This document shows positions 33,921-44,386 of a DNA stretch of 64,000 nt, piece after piece. Positions within the stretch are counted from its first letter, which is position 1; each line of letters opens with the position of its first letter. This stretch comes from Moorella glycerini. GTDB lineage: Bacteria > Bacillota > DSM-521 > Neomoorellales > Neomoorellaceae. The stretch covers positions 2,170,001 through 2,234,000 of the forward strand of contig NZ_CP046244.1 in the NCBI RefSeq assembly GCF_009735625.1. The letters are read 5' to 3'. The notes under the pieces were generated by a model. The model had not been told where the DNA came from. It worked only from the letters and a program-made list of their open reading frames with translations, and ran no database searches. Position numbers and translations under genes: made by a program.

Positions 33921-36900
33921 ATGAGGTTTAATTTAAAAAGAAGATTAGTATTGCTGCTGGCGCTGGTAGCAATATTTTTTTCCTGCGGCCAGGCCCTGGC
34001 AGCCGCGGCGCCGCAGATAACCAGTATTTCTCCCGCCAGTGGACCAATGACCGGCGGTACCTGGATTACCGTCAACGGCTCTAATTTTGCCGTTGGCGCT
34101 TATGTTTATTTTGGCGCTAACCCGGCGGCGGAAGTAATTTTTCGCAGCTCAAGCAAGCTTGATGTTAAGACGCCTGCCAGCGCAATTTCCGGTTCAGTAG
34201 ATGTCAAAGTTGTTAACCCGGACGGCCAGGAGAATGTCAAACTGGCAGGTTTTCGCTATGATCCGGTAGTAACCGAAGTAACGACAGCGGAAGGCCGGAC
34301 AGGCAGCACCGTTGGCGGCCAGGCAGTTACCGTTAAGGGCGGCGGCTTTCAGAATAACCTGACCCTATACCTCGGTACTGGCCTGGCTACGGGAGTAACT
34401 GTTTCTTCCGACGGCACAACCATCACTGCTCTGACGCCACCGGGGTCGGTGGGGAAAGTAGCAGTTAAAGTGGTCAATCCTGATGGTGGCACCGGAATTT
34501 TACCGGCAACCGACGAAAAAACATTTGCGTACCGTTTGAGCCAGCCGGCCATCGCCAGTGTTTCTCCCAATAGGGGCACCTGGATGGGCGGTACCGAAGT
34601 GACGATCAGGGGGCAGGAATTAAGTTCTACAGGCGTGGTCCGTTTTGGCGGTAGTCCGGCTACTATTAAACAGGCCAACGGCATTACGGAACTGGTGGTG
34701 GTGACGCCGCGCGGTTCGGTGGGAATTCAGGATGTCACCATTACCAATCCCGATGGCCAGACAAGCACCGTAACTAATGACAGTAAGTATGAATTTATTA
34801 TCACGCCGGTTATCGACTCCATTACACCCAACTACGGCAGTCCCCTGGGCGGGACCACAGTAACCATTACCGGTAGTAATTTCCCGCCGGCAGGGCAGGT
34901 TGGCGTTACCTTCGGGGGTATCGAGGCCACAGTAACCGAGGTGACTTATGGATATATTAAAGTGAGCACCCCGGCCGGTGCCCCGGGTGCGGTGGATGTA
35001 GTAGTATATGACACGGCGGATACAGCTAAGGCTTACAGGGTATTTCAGGGTTTTACCTATGTAACCGAAATGAGCAGCCCGGCTATTACCACCATCAACC
35101 CTAACGCGGGCAGTAAAGACGGGGGTACGGAGGTTACCATTATTGGTAGCGATTTTCGCTCCGGCGTTGATGTCCCCCTGAAGGTCAAGTTTGGTAATAT
35201 CTATGCGGGGCAGGTCACGGTAAAAAGTACTACCGAACTCTTAGTTATTACACCCCCAAGCCCGGTAACCGGGCCCGTAGATGTTACGGTGGAGAACCCT
35301 GATGGAGGAAAGTTTACTAAGCCCGACGGGTTTACCTACCTGGCGCCGGAACGGGTACTGTTGATAACCAGCGTCACTCCCAACCAGGGTTCCATGGAAG
35401 GAAATACGCCAATTACGGTTAATGGGGCCAATTTTATTAATCCTGGTGATCCTACTGTTGAAAGCGTTGAACTCACTATTGGCGGTAATGCTGTAAAAAA
35501 TCTCACCTGGGATCCCGGTAACAAAGCATATAAAGCCGTTACACCCCCCGGTTATGGTACCCAGGATGTTATTTTAATAATAAAACGATGGCAGGATTCA
35601 AATTTAATTACTGAAAAGGCCATTTTAACCGGGGGGTTTACTTACAGGGTACCGGAAAGCCACCCCAGTATTACTAAAGTAGAGCCTGCCGGGGGGCCCC
35701 TCTCAGGTGGTACCTTAATTACTATTACCGGTAGCGATTTCCGGGCGCCAAAAGCAGGGGAAACGGTACAGGTCTTTATAGGCAATTTGCCGGCTACTCA
35801 GGTCCGGGTAATTAGCGATACGCAAATTACGGCTGTTACCCCGCCTTCAGCCAATACCGGCATCAGGGATGTCACCGTTATCAACCCGGATCTGGCCACG
35901 GCGGTGCTTCCCAATGCCTTTACCTATGTGGCCAACACCATGACCATCGTCAGCGTAACACCTGACAAGGGCCCGGTGGATAGACCCACACCCATTACTA
36001 TTACCGGCGCTAATTTTAACCAGGATAAGGACGAGCTGGGCAATATTAATATTGTAGTAGAAATAGGCACCCAGGAAGAGGGTTTTTTACCTGCCACCAA
36101 CATTAACGTCAGCCAGGACGGTTCTACCATCACGGCAGAGACGCCCATTGCTACTGCCGGTACCAAGGACGTGGTGGTGCGCAACCGTTTTGGCAGCGCG
36201 ACCCTGCCCCAATCATTTACCTATTATGTGCCGCCCAGCACACCGGAAATTACCGGAATAAATCCCTCGCTGGGGCCTACTACCGGGGGTACTCCTGTTA
36301 CTATTTATGGCGACAGGTTCCAGGCTAAAGCCTCCGTTACCATTGGCGGGGCTACGGCTAGCCAGGTAGAGGTGGTAAGTCCTACCGCAATCCGCGCTAT
36401 TACCCCGCCCGGCCAGCCCGGACCCCGGGATGTAACGGTCACCAATCCTGATGGTGGCCAGGTAACTCTCCCGGAGGGATTTACTTACATCAGCCACCCG
36501 GTAATCAACAGTGTCTCGCCTGACCGGGGGAGTGCCGCGGGGGGTACGATTGTAACCCTGCGCGGTACCGATTTTTACCCCGCGATGCAGGTGTATTTCG
36601 GCAGCATTACCGAAGTAGTTTATGGTACGGTAAGCGGTAGTGTGTACCAGCAGGTTCCAGCGGCAGATATCCAGGTTATTGACCGGCAAACGGCAAAAGC
36701 CCGTCTCCCGGCATGGACGGCGGGGGGCATCGATCCCCAAAAAGGTTTAAAAGTAGACATTGCGGTGGTAAATACCGACGCTACTCTAAGCGAGAATGGC
36801 GGCAGTTTTATAGCCAGGGATATATTTACCTACTACCAGCCCTTAACCTCTCCCCGGGTGGACCAGGTTACACCCAGTTTTGGGCCTGCCCAGGGCGGTA

Positions 36901-39900
36901 ACGAAGTCCTCTTTACAGGTAGCGGTTTCCAGCCGGATGTAAAGGTCTATTTCGGCTGGGAAGAAGCCAGGGTATTGGAAGTTACTCCCAATCAAGTCCG
37001 GGTCAGCGCTCCGGCCAACACTCCCGGCTTATACGATGTTACGGTAGTCAATGTTTATGATACCGGCATTTTTGTCAAAGAAGATGCCTATGAATACCGC
37101 CAGCCCTTGACCGCGCCCAGGATTTCCGGTGTCTTCCCCTCTTATGGACCAGCTCAGGGCGGGACCCTCTTGACCATCAGCGGGGAATATTTCTGGCCGG
37201 GCGTGCGGGTGTTTGTCGGGACTAACGAAGCCTTCCTTTATGTCGATAATGAAGGCAAAATAGTACCTAAAGAGCTGGGAACACGCATGATTAGTCCCCT
37301 GGTAGCCTCTGGTGGCAAGGTTATCTATGTCCATACCCCTGAGGGACCAAAAGTCGGGGATACCTACCTGATAGGGCCGGTAGACGTTAATGTTGTCAAT
37401 CCCGACGGGGGCAGCGCCACCTTACGCGGCGGGTTTACTTACAAACTGCCCGACAGCCGGCCAGCTATTACCAGCGTCAGCCCCGGAACAGGGACTACCA
37501 GGGGCGGTACCCCGGTAACCATTACCGGCAGCGATTTCCGGCCGGAGCTAAAGGTTTACTTTGGCGGGGTGGAGGCCATTGTTAAAAATATCACTCCCAC
37601 TGCCATTGCCGCCGTCGCCCCGGCCCATGATGCCGGCCTGGTAGACGTCACGGTGGTAAATAAGGACGGCGGCGTTGCTACGGCTTACGGGGTTTTTGAG
37701 TACCGCGTGCCGGGAAGCGAACCGGTAATTAAAAGCCTCGACCCCCACGTGGGTAGTGTCCTGGGGGGGACAACGGTGACCATCAGCGGGGAAGATTTCC
37801 GGGACGGCGTTAAGATCTTCTTTGGCGGGGTAGAAGCCGCCAATGCCGTACGGGTTGATTACCAGACCATCACTGCCACCACGCCGCCGGGGCCGGCGGG
37901 AACGGTGGACGTTACGGTAGTCAATCCCGATGCTGGTTCTTATACTTTAAGCCGCGCCTTTACCTACCAGAGTTCGGTACCCCGGATCGATGCCGTCGTG
38001 CCGGAGCGCGGTCCAAGGGAAGGCGGCATTAAAGTAGTTATCCGCGGCGCCGACTTTATAGCGCCGGTGCAGGTTTATTTTGGCAGCGTGGCGGCGCCAG
38101 TCTACAGCGTCACCGAGGGCGGCACCATGATTGAAATTGCCCTGCCACCTGCTGCCGGGGGTCGCCTGGGGGCAGTAGATGTTAAGGTCATCAACGGTGA
38201 TGGCGCCGGGGCAGTGCGGCCAAAAGCCTTTACCTATGTACTCCCCGACAGCCAGCCGGTCATTACCGGTATTGAACCCGCCAGCGGCAGCACCCTGGGC
38301 GGCAACTGGGTGACCATCACCGGCGAGGACTTCCGCCAAGACCCGGAAGTTTTCATCGGCGGCCAGCCGGCCCTGGAGGTAAAACTGGTTGACGGGCAGA
38401 CCCTGCGGGTGAAGATGCCGCCCCACAGCGAAGGCCCCAAAGACGTCACCGTGACCAACTATGATGGCGGCACGGCTACCCTCCTGGCGGCTTATACTTA
38501 CAAACTACCGGGAAGCCAGCCGGTTATTAATAAGGTGGAGCCCAATCGAGGTCCCCAGGTGGGCGGGACGGCCATTACCGTGACCGGCCTGGACTTTCGC
38601 GAAGGGGTAAAGCTGTATGTCGGCGGCGCCCCGGCCGGGGATGTGCGCCGGGTGGATTACAAGACCATTACGGCGCTGACGCCGCCCGGGAGCGAAGGAA
38701 CGGCCGATGTAACGGTGGTCAATCCCGACGAGGGTACCTATACCCTGGCTAAAGGCTTTACCTATTATCACGTAGAAGCGCCGGTTATTAGCTCTGTTAA
38801 CCCCAACGAAGGACCGGCCACCGGCGGGACGGCCATCAGCATCAGCGGCAGCAAGTTTGCCCGGGGGGTAACCGTCCTGATCGGCGGTACACCGGCCCAG
38901 AACCTTGAAAGGGTGGACGATACCCTGATTAAAGCCACCACCCCGCCCGGAAGCGCCGGGTGGCAGGAGTTGCGGGTCGTTAACCCCGACGGTGGCTGGA
39001 GTGCCCTGGCCCAGGGTTTCCATTACCTTAAGCCCCGGGGTGTACCCGAGACGCCTTCATGGTTTATGGCTACGGTTAGTAACGACCATACAATAAAATT
39101 AAGATGGGGTGCGGCGGAATTTGCCAATTACTACGAAATCTGGTCCAGCAAAACACCCGGCGGTCCCTACGAGTTTTTGCTCCAGACCAAGGAAACTACC
39201 TTTTATAGCGAGGCCTTACCGGAAGAAGCGGGATATTTCTTCCGGGTGAGGGCAGTCAATGAGTTTGGCTATTCTGCTTTTACCGGGGAAGAATATGCCG
39301 AAGCTGAGGAAGAGAACGGCTATGAAAACGAAAATGCCCAGGTAAGCAAAACGGAGGTTGTCATTAAACCTGTTGCCGGTACAGTGGAAGCCACTTTGAG
39401 CCAGGAGGGACTTTTAACCAGAGACTACCAGCTGGACCTGAACTCTTCCCATTATAATAAAATTAAACAGTACGTTATCCGGGTGGCGGCCGGGACGGCC
39501 AGGCAGGCCAGCGGCACTTTAAATATCCGCACCGGTGACGTGTCTGTGGCCCTGCCAGGTACCGCCCTGCTCAATGTCTACCGGAGCACCCTGGCCGGCT
39601 TTGACGAGCGGGATGCCTGGGTAGAGGTTATCCTGGCAGACCTGGGCCAGGCGGAGGCTGAAGCCGCTTTAAAAGAATTGCCCCGCGGGGCGCGGGTTAT
39701 CTCCCGCGTCTGGAGCATCAAGCTCCAGGGGAGGACGGGGCGCCGCCTCCATCCCCAGCTTTATTTCCCGGCGGAAACCGTCCTGTCCTTTACGTCATTA
39801 CCAGTAGCAGCCAGGAAACCCGTCATGTATTTCTTTACTCCCTATAGCAATAGATGGCAACCAGTGACTACCCTGTATGCGCCCCAGGTTGCCCAGCTGC

Positions 39901-39944
39901 GTTTACCAGGAAAATATGCCCTGGTTGATATGGGGGTACAGTAA
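33921..39944 (+). CDS. Giant secreted IPT/TIG-repeat protein (2007 aa)
   Basis: Signal peptide at residues 1-29 (a KRR stretch, then a Leu-rich core ending at Ala-Ala). Eighteen IPT/TIG immunoglobulin-like repeats of about 85-115 residues follow (about 30-1705), each opening like P.I..I.P..GP..GGT.VTI.G..F and ending ..VDVTVVNPDGG......F.Y. An FN3-like domain lies at about 1707-1795 (TIKLRWGAAEFANYYEIW), then an acidic linker and a unique C-terminal beta domain of about 190 residues. No SLH, LPXTG or membrane anchor is visible. The next gene, an SLH protein, starts 3 bases after the stop, so the two are probably made together and may form one surface structure. ATG 33921 follows AAGGGGAG; a hairpin AGCGAT/ATCGCT lies just upstream. 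Confidence 0.88.
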   Translation: MRFNLKRRLVLLLALVAIFFSCGQALAAAAPQITSISPASGPMTGGTWITVNGSNFAVGAYVYFGANPAAEVIFRSSSKLDVKTPASAISGSVDVKVVNPDGQENVKLAGFRYDPVVTEVTTAEGRTGSTVGGQAVTVKGGGFQNNLTLYLGTGLATGVTVSSDGTTITALTPPGSVGKVAVKVVNPDGGTGILPATDEKTFAYRLSQPAIASVSPNRGTWMGGTEVTIRGQELSSTGVVRFGGSPATIKQANGITELVVVTPRGSVGIQDVTITNPDGQTSTVTNDSKYEFIITPVIDSITPNYGSPLGGTTVTITGSNFPPAGQVGVTFGGIEATVTEVTYGYIKVSTPAGAPGAVDVVVYDTADTAKAYRVFQGFTYVTEMSSPAITTINPNAGSKDGGTEVTIIGSDFRSGVDVPLKVKFGNIYAGQVTVKSTTELLVITPPSPVTGPVDVTVENPDGGKFTKPDGFTYLAPERVLLITSVTPNQGSMEGNTPITVNGANFINPGDPTVESVELTIGGNAVKNLTWDPGNKAYKAVTPPGYGTQDVILIIKRWQDSNLITEKAILTGGFTYRVPESHPSITKVEPAGGPLSGGTLITITGSDFRAPKAGETVQVFIGNLPATQVRVISDTQITAVTPPSANTGIRDVTVINPDLATAVLPNAFTYVANTMTIVSVTPDKGPVDRPTPITITGANFNQDKDELGNINIVVEIGTQEEGFLPATNINVSQDGSTITAETPIATAGTKDVVVRNRFGSATLPQSFTYYVPPSTPEITGINPSLGPTTGGTPVTIYGDRFQAKASVTIGGATASQVEVVSPTAIRAITPPGQPGPRDVTVTNPDGGQVTLPEGFTYISHPVINSVSPDRGSAAGGTIVTLRGTDFYPAMQVYFGSITEVVYGTVSGSVYQQVPAADIQVIDRQTAKARLPAWTAGGIDPQKGLKVDIAVVNTDATLSENGGSFIARDIFTYYQPLTSPRVDQVTPSFGPAQGGNEVLFTGSGFQPDVKVYFGWEEARVLEVTPNQVRVSAPANTPGLYDVTVVNVYDTGIFVKEDAYEYRQPLTAPRISGVFPSYGPAQGGTLLTISGEYFWPGVRVFVGTNEAFLYVDNEGKIVPKELGTRMISPLVASGGKVIYVHTPEGPKVGDTYLIGPVDVNVVNPDGGSATLRGGFTYKLPDSRPAITSVSPGTGTTRGGTPVTITGSDFRPELKVYFGGVEAIVKNITPTAIAAVAPAHDAGLVDVTVVNKDGGVATAYGVFEYRVPGSEPVIKSLDPHVGSVLGGTTVTISGEDFRDGVKIFFGGVEAANAVRVDYQTITATTPPGPAGTVDVTVVNPDAGSYTLSRAFTYQSSVPRIDAVVPERGPREGGIKVVIRGADFIAPVQVYFGSVAAPVYSVTEGGTMIEIALPPAAGGRLGAVDVKVINGDGAGAVRPKAFTYVLPDSQPVITGIEPASGSTLGGNWVTITGEDFRQDPEVFIGGQPALEVKLVDGQTLRVKMPPHSEGPKDVTVTNYDGGTATLLAAYTYKLPGSQPVINKVEPNRGPQVGGTAITVTGLDFREGVKLYVGGAPAGDVRRVDYKTITALTPPGSEGTADVTVVNPDEGTYTLAKGFTYYHVEAPVISSVNPNEGPATGGTAISISGSKFARGVTVLIGGTPAQNLERVDDTLIKATTPPGSAGWQELRVVNPDGGWSALAQGFHYLKPRGVPETPSWFMATVSNDHTIKLRWGAAEFANYYEIWSSKTPGGPYEFLLQTKETTFYSEALPEEAGYFFRVRAVNEFGYSAFTGEEYAEAEEENGYENENAQVSKTEVVIKPVAGTVEATLSQEGLLTRDYQLDLNSSHYNKIKQYVIRVAAGTARQASGTLNIRTGDVSVALPGTALLNVYRSTLAGFDERDAWVEVILADLGQAEAEAALKELPRGARVISRVWSIKLQGRTGRRLHPQLYFPAETVLSFTSLPVAARKPVMYFFTPYSNRWQPVTTLYAPQVAQLRLPGKYALVDMGVQ

Positions 39945-39947
39945 TTT

Positions 39948-42479
39948 ATGTCAGGTTATAGATACTTTGTTGCCATTCTTTGTTTGTTCATGCTGGCAGG
40001 TTCATTCATCCCGGTGGCCGCTGCTCAGGGGTTAACTAACCCGGGATTTCCAGGGATGGGTTTAGCGGGACAGGGGCCGGGTATGATGGCGGAACTGGTT
40101 ACCGGCCAGACCTTCCGGGGCTTGCCCTTTCCGGAAGAGCGGCTGGCGGCAGTGCGCTTTACCGATACCCGCGGCCACTGGTCCTTTTTACCTGTCCTGC
40201 GCCTGGCGGCCCAGGGGATTATCCACGGCCGCGATGGGGGTTTGTTTGCTCCTGATGCGCCGGTAACCCGGGAAGAAGCTTTGAGCCTCCTGGCGCGGGC
40301 GGCGGGCTGGGAAGGGATAACCACTTCGCCGGCAGGAGGTTCACCTAATTCCCCCCTGGCCCTGGCCGCAGCCCGGGGCCTGTTAACGGACCAGGAAAAG
40401 GCTTTTGCCGCAGCAGACTGGCAGTTGCCGGCCCGGCGCCAGGAGGTGGCGGCCTGGGTAGGACGGGCTCTAGGTCTTACCCCCATAGCCGGAGGGTTGT
40501 ATCCCTACCTGGCCGGTTTTACTGATGGAAATGAAGTAGATAGCCAGCTGGCGCCGTGGGTTGAAGCCGTCTTACAGCGGGGGTTAATGAGTGGAGTGGC
40601 AGCAGGTACCTTTGCACCACAGCGGGCCATGACCAGGGCGGAAATGGCGGCCCTCCTGGACCGGGTAGATAACGATCTGGCCGGACGTAGGGGTGCCCGG
40701 TGGGTCGAAGGCCAGGTTATGGAACGGACAGAAACTTGGTTGGGTAACAGGGAACTGCTTATAACCCTACGGGTAGCTACCTTTGCCGGTCCCATCATCA
40801 ACCTGGAAATTAAAAAAGATGCCGGCGGGAATACCCTGGCTGATTTCCTCCTTTATAAAGACGGCCGCTTAACCCTGGGTCAAGAGTTGACTGGGGGCGA
40901 GGCAGTCCGGCTGATCCTCCAGGGGGAAAACGTCCTCCTGGCTGAAAGTACTGCCGGGCAGCAATACTTAAATGGCATGGTCCTGGCAGCCGGTGATAAA
41001 GAGTTGCTGCTGGTGGACGACCAGGGCCGGCAGTATCGCTATGGCCTCAGCCCCCACCTGGCGGCAGGAAGCGGGGGAGATAGCGGCGGCCTGCCCCTGC
41101 CGGGGCAGGTAGTCAACCTTGCGGTCCAGGATGGTACCGTTACCCGGATAGTCCCCCTGGATGGAACAGGTACGCCGGCTTACAGCCCGGGCGACACCAG
41201 GGTTGTTACCGGTTATCTGCGGGAGTCAGGGACTGATGCGATAGTAATAGTTAGTGCGGCCGGGAACGAAGAAACGGTCAAAATAACCGCGGCCACAGCC
41301 ATTACCCGGTCCGGGCGCGCGATAATGCCCGGCGACTTGAAGACCGGTGACCCGGTCAAAGTCCAGGTTGATGCCGCCGGGCACGCCCTTGGAATCCAGG
41401 TGGGGAACAGTACCGGCCGCCTGGGCAGGATATTAAAAGGAAAGCTGGACCGGATAAATTCTTTTGATAATAAGCTTGTCCTCCGGGATACCAGGGAGTT
41501 TTACTATGGCAGCTGGCTACCTGGGGACCCCCTTCGCGCCGTGAACCTGACCCGGGAGGCGGCAGCTTCCCTGGCCGGTGCTTCCCGTGACCTGTTGGCA
41601 CCTTATGGCCCTTATGCAGGTGAAGTGATTGTAGTCCTGGCAGGTGGTCCTCAAGGTGAGGTTGGAGTTAAGGCCGTAAAGCTGGATAACTCTACAAGGT
41701 TATATGAGGGCTACCTGGATTTTCTCTCCCTGGGGGGCAGGGAAATACGGCTGGCCAGTGCAAGGGACCCTGTTACCTTTAACCAGGAGAGTATAATCAT
41801 TAAAAACGGCCGGCAGGTTGAGGCTGCCGACCTGGAGCCCGGCGATTACCTCTTTACGGTAGTGGAGCCGGTCCCCGGCGGTCGCCGGGCAGTACTGGTC
41901 TTCACGGAAGATATTTTACCCTCCTCCTGGCAACTCTACCGCGGGCGGATAGAATCCGTAGCTAAAGAAAGCTTCGCGCTGGAAGACGTGGAAGCGCTGG
42001 GTGGCGAGGCAGACCGGCCCTACGACTGGCAGGAAACAGACGATTATACCATGGAGTTCCGGCTGGCCTGGGAACCGGTAATTATGGGCCGCAACGGGCC
42101 TTTAAGCCGGGATGAGTTTACCTCCGGCCGCTTTACCGGTGAGTATAATGGCTACCAGGCCTATACCCTGGTACGGGGTGAGGAGGCCCATGGTCTCTTG
42201 CTGCTCCCCCCGAGTACAATTGGTCCCACCATGACCAGCCTGGGACGGCTGCAGGAAATCGACCAGGATAGCGGTCATTTAACGATAGCGGCCGTCCGGG
42301 ACTGGAGCCCGGGCTACCGCAACTGGCAGAACCGGAACTATCCCCTGGAGGTTGAGGCCGGGAAGGCTCTGGTAATGAAGGGGAGGGCAATGGCCGCCCT
42401 GGAAGACCTGGCCCCTGGTGATAACGCCTATCTCATCCACGACCAGAAGCAGGCCCTGGTGGTAGTGGTTATAGATTAG
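39948..42479 (+). CDS. S-layer homology (SLH) protein with N-terminal SLH domains (843 aa)
   Basis: Secreted protein predicted to bind cell-wall polysaccharide. Signal peptide (1-26), a Gly/Pro-rich stretch, then two SLH domains: FTDTRGHWSFLPVLRLAAQGII ... TREEALSLLAR (about 63-120) and a second at about 180-245 (LQRGLMSGVAAGTFAPQRAMTRAEM). The remaining 600 residues are repeated beta-rich modules of the kind with G.V.....K.L.L.D..G..Y.. patterns. It follows the TIG protein with only 3 bases between them. No enzyme motif is seen. Confidence 0.85.
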   Translation: MSGYRYFVAILCLFMLAGSFIPVAAAQGLTNPGFPGMGLAGQGPGMMAELVTGQTFRGLPFPEERLAAVRFTDTRGHWSFLPVLRLAAQGIIHGRDGGLFAPDAPVTREEALSLLARAAGWEGITTSPAGGSPNSPLALAAARGLLTDQEKAFAAADWQLPARRQEVAAWVGRALGLTPIAGGLYPYLAGFTDGNEVDSQLAPWVEAVLQRGLMSGVAAGTFAPQRAMTRAEMAALLDRVDNDLAGRRGARWVEGQVMERTETWLGNRELLITLRVATFAGPIINLEIKKDAGGNTLADFLLYKDGRLTLGQELTGGEAVRLILQGENVLLAESTAGQQYLNGMVLAAGDKELLLVDDQGRQYRYGLSPHLAAGSGGDSGGLPLPGQVVNLAVQDGTVTRIVPLDGTGTPAYSPGDTRVVTGYLRESGTDAIVIVSAAGNEETVKITAATAITRSGRAIMPGDLKTGDPVKVQVDAAGHALGIQVGNSTGRLGRILKGKLDRINSFDNKLVLRDTREFYYGSWLPGDPLRAVNLTREAAASLAGASRDLLAPYGPYAGEVIVVLAGGPQGEVGVKAVKLDNSTRLYEGYLDFLSLGGREIRLASARDPVTFNQESIIIKNGRQVEAADLEPGDYLFTVVEPVPGGRRAVLVFTEDILPSSWQLYRGRIESVAKESFALEDVEALGGEADRPYDWQETDDYTMEFRLAWEPVIMGRNGPLSRDEFTSGRFTGEYNGYQAYTLVRGEEAHGLLLLPPSTIGPTMTSLGRLQEIDQDSGHLTIAAVRDWSPGYRNWQNRNYPLEVEAGKALVMKGRAMAALEDLAPGDNAYLIHDQKQALVVVVID

Positions 42480-42585
42480 GGGCTAACAACCTTGCCTTAA
42501 GTTCATGGCTGGCCGCTCCCCGAGGAGTTGGTGCGAGCTAGACAATGCCAGCCTGTGACAAAGTTATTTTGGTAGGAAGGTAGAG

Positions 42586-44286
42586 GTGGTTGGAGTGGTT
42601 CAAAACAGGCTAGGGGGCAAATTTTACTGGCTCACCTTTTGGGGTATATTCTTAACCATATATTTAGTTCAAGCCCTCCCGGCCGCTGCCGCCGACTTTT
42701 ACCGCTACCAGGGCGGTATCAAGGGCGAAAAAGAATATGCCGAAGTCCTCTACCTTACCGGCGAGCCGGTCCTCTTGCAGGGCACGGTCCAGGAAACGAC
42801 CGGCCCGGCCAGGGATGGCAAAACTACGAGCAGGGTTACCTTTACCCTGGAAAACAAGGAAAAGGCCATCAAGCTGAACCGGAGTTTTAGCTTTATAACG
42901 GAAATAGAAAAAAATGGACGCCAGGAAGTAAATACAACCAGGCTGGAACGCTTTAGCGAGACCATCACGATAGGACAGGACAGGTACGCCCTTCAGGATT
43001 TTCAATTCTCACGTTCGGAACTCCTGGACCACCAGCCGGCGGTTGTTTATCAAAGCGGCAACTGGACGGCCCGTAAAGTTTATAGCGTTAATAACGACCT
43101 GGCTAAGATAACTGTGGAAACCTGGGGGCATACGGTCGGCTACCGGCATGCCTGGGGCAGTACCGAGACCAGCCAGGAAGAAGGTACGGTGTTTTTTAGC
43201 GGCAAGGTGGCAATAGATAAAGAAACCTTTATTTCCACTACATGGAGCAGCAGCTTCCACCAGGACCTTTCTTACCACCGCTCCCGCTACCTGGAATACC
43301 AGGCCAATGAACCTTTGGCCATCAGCTTTCCGGGGGGCTACGTCGAGAATACCCGGACCACCGAAACCCTGCATTACCGGGGCAATTTTCCCGACCTGGA
43401 GAATGGCCTGCTGGCCAGCAGCCGGTGGCTGAAAAAAGAGGGTAGTTATGAATTAAAGAGCCTTCCCGGCAAAAAGTGGTTGCGGGTAGCGTACCTGGCC
43501 GACATCCGCGGCCACTGGGCCGAAGCGGATATCCGCCAGCTCTACGGTTTAGGCGCCTTGGGGGAAGAAGGAGATTATTTCCGGCCGGCGCTGCCCTTCT
43601 TCCGCGGCCAGTTTGCCCGGGCTCTGGTAGCCGTGCTGGACCTGCCCCTGCCGGCCGGACAATCAGGGTGGTCCCCGCTCCCGGGTACCGGGGGGCTGCC
43701 TTCCACCAGCCGCGGCTTTCCCGGCCAGGCCGGCCTGCCCGGGCAGATAGGGTCCCCGTTTGCCCGGCCTAACTTTCCCGGCCAGGCCGGGCAACCCTAC
43801 GGCCAGCCGGTCTGGTCCGGCCAGTCGCCCCTGACCTATAACAGGCCGGGCCAGCCCGCCCTGCCCCAGGAAAAACCCCTCTTTGCCGATGTGGGCACGA
43901 CTGACCCGGCTTATAAGTATTACCAAGCCGTCTATGAAGCGGGAGTAATGACCGGTACGGGGCCGGGTCTTTTTGGCCCTACCGAACCCCTGACCAGGGC
44001 CGAGGTCCTGGTTATCCTGGTGCGGGCCCTGGGCCTGGAAGGCCTGGCGCCGGCCGGCTATGTGCGGACCCCCTTCCAGGATGATTGGGATATACCTGCC
44101 TGGGCACGAACTGCCGTCTACGTGGCCAATAAAATCGGCCTGATCCAGGGTGACGAGTACGGCTTCCTGAAGCCCAACGAAACCCTTACCCGGGCAGAAG
44201 CGGCAGTACTTCTCAACCGCTTTATCCACTATCTCCAGGAGGAAATGACCGCCGATTACCGGGAGCGGGTGTTGAATTTTAACTAG
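42586..44286 (+). CDS. S-layer homology (SLH) protein with C-terminal SLH domains (566 aa)
   Basis: Signal peptide (about 10-36), a beta-rich N-terminal domain (about 37-300) of unknown type, then SLH domains at about 303-350 (LADIRGHWAEADIRQLYGLGAL), 431-485 (TEPLTRAEVLVILVRALGL) and 495-550 (NETLTRAEAAVLLNRFIHYL). SLH 1 and 2 are separated by a Pro/Gly/Gln-rich, collagen-like linker of repeated GQAG/GQP units (about 370-425). GTG 42586 with AGGAAGG upstream. Third member of a surface-protein trio between flgL and fliW. Confidence 0.85.
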   Translation: MVGVVQNRLGGKFYWLTFWGIFLTIYLVQALPAAAADFYRYQGGIKGEKEYAEVLYLTGEPVLLQGTVQETTGPARDGKTTSRVTFTLENKEKAIKLNRSFSFITEIEKNGRQEVNTTRLERFSETITIGQDRYALQDFQFSRSELLDHQPAVVYQSGNWTARKVYSVNNDLAKITVETWGHTVGYRHAWGSTETSQEEGTVFFSGKVAIDKETFISTTWSSSFHQDLSYHRSRYLEYQANEPLAISFPGGYVENTRTTETLHYRGNFPDLENGLLASSRWLKKEGSYELKSLPGKKWLRVAYLADIRGHWAEADIRQLYGLGALGEEGDYFRPALPFFRGQFARALVAVLDLPLPAGQSGWSPLPGTGGLPSTSRGFPGQAGLPGQIGSPFARPNFPGQAGQPYGQPVWSGQSPLTYNRPGQPALPQEKPLFADVGTTDPAYKYYQAVYEAGVMTGTGPGLFGPTEPLTRAEVLVILVRALGLEGLAPAGYVRTPFQDDWDIPAWARTAVYVANKIGLIQGDEYGFLKPNETLTRAEAAVLLNRFIHYLQEEMTADYRERVLNFN

Positions 44287-44386
44287 TGCCCGGCAAGGCG
44301 ATTTCATTGAATACTGGCCTTGGTTCTGATCATCTTTGTTGTAATATGCGCTTAACTTATGTTATCCTGTGAAAGGTAGGATCGCT

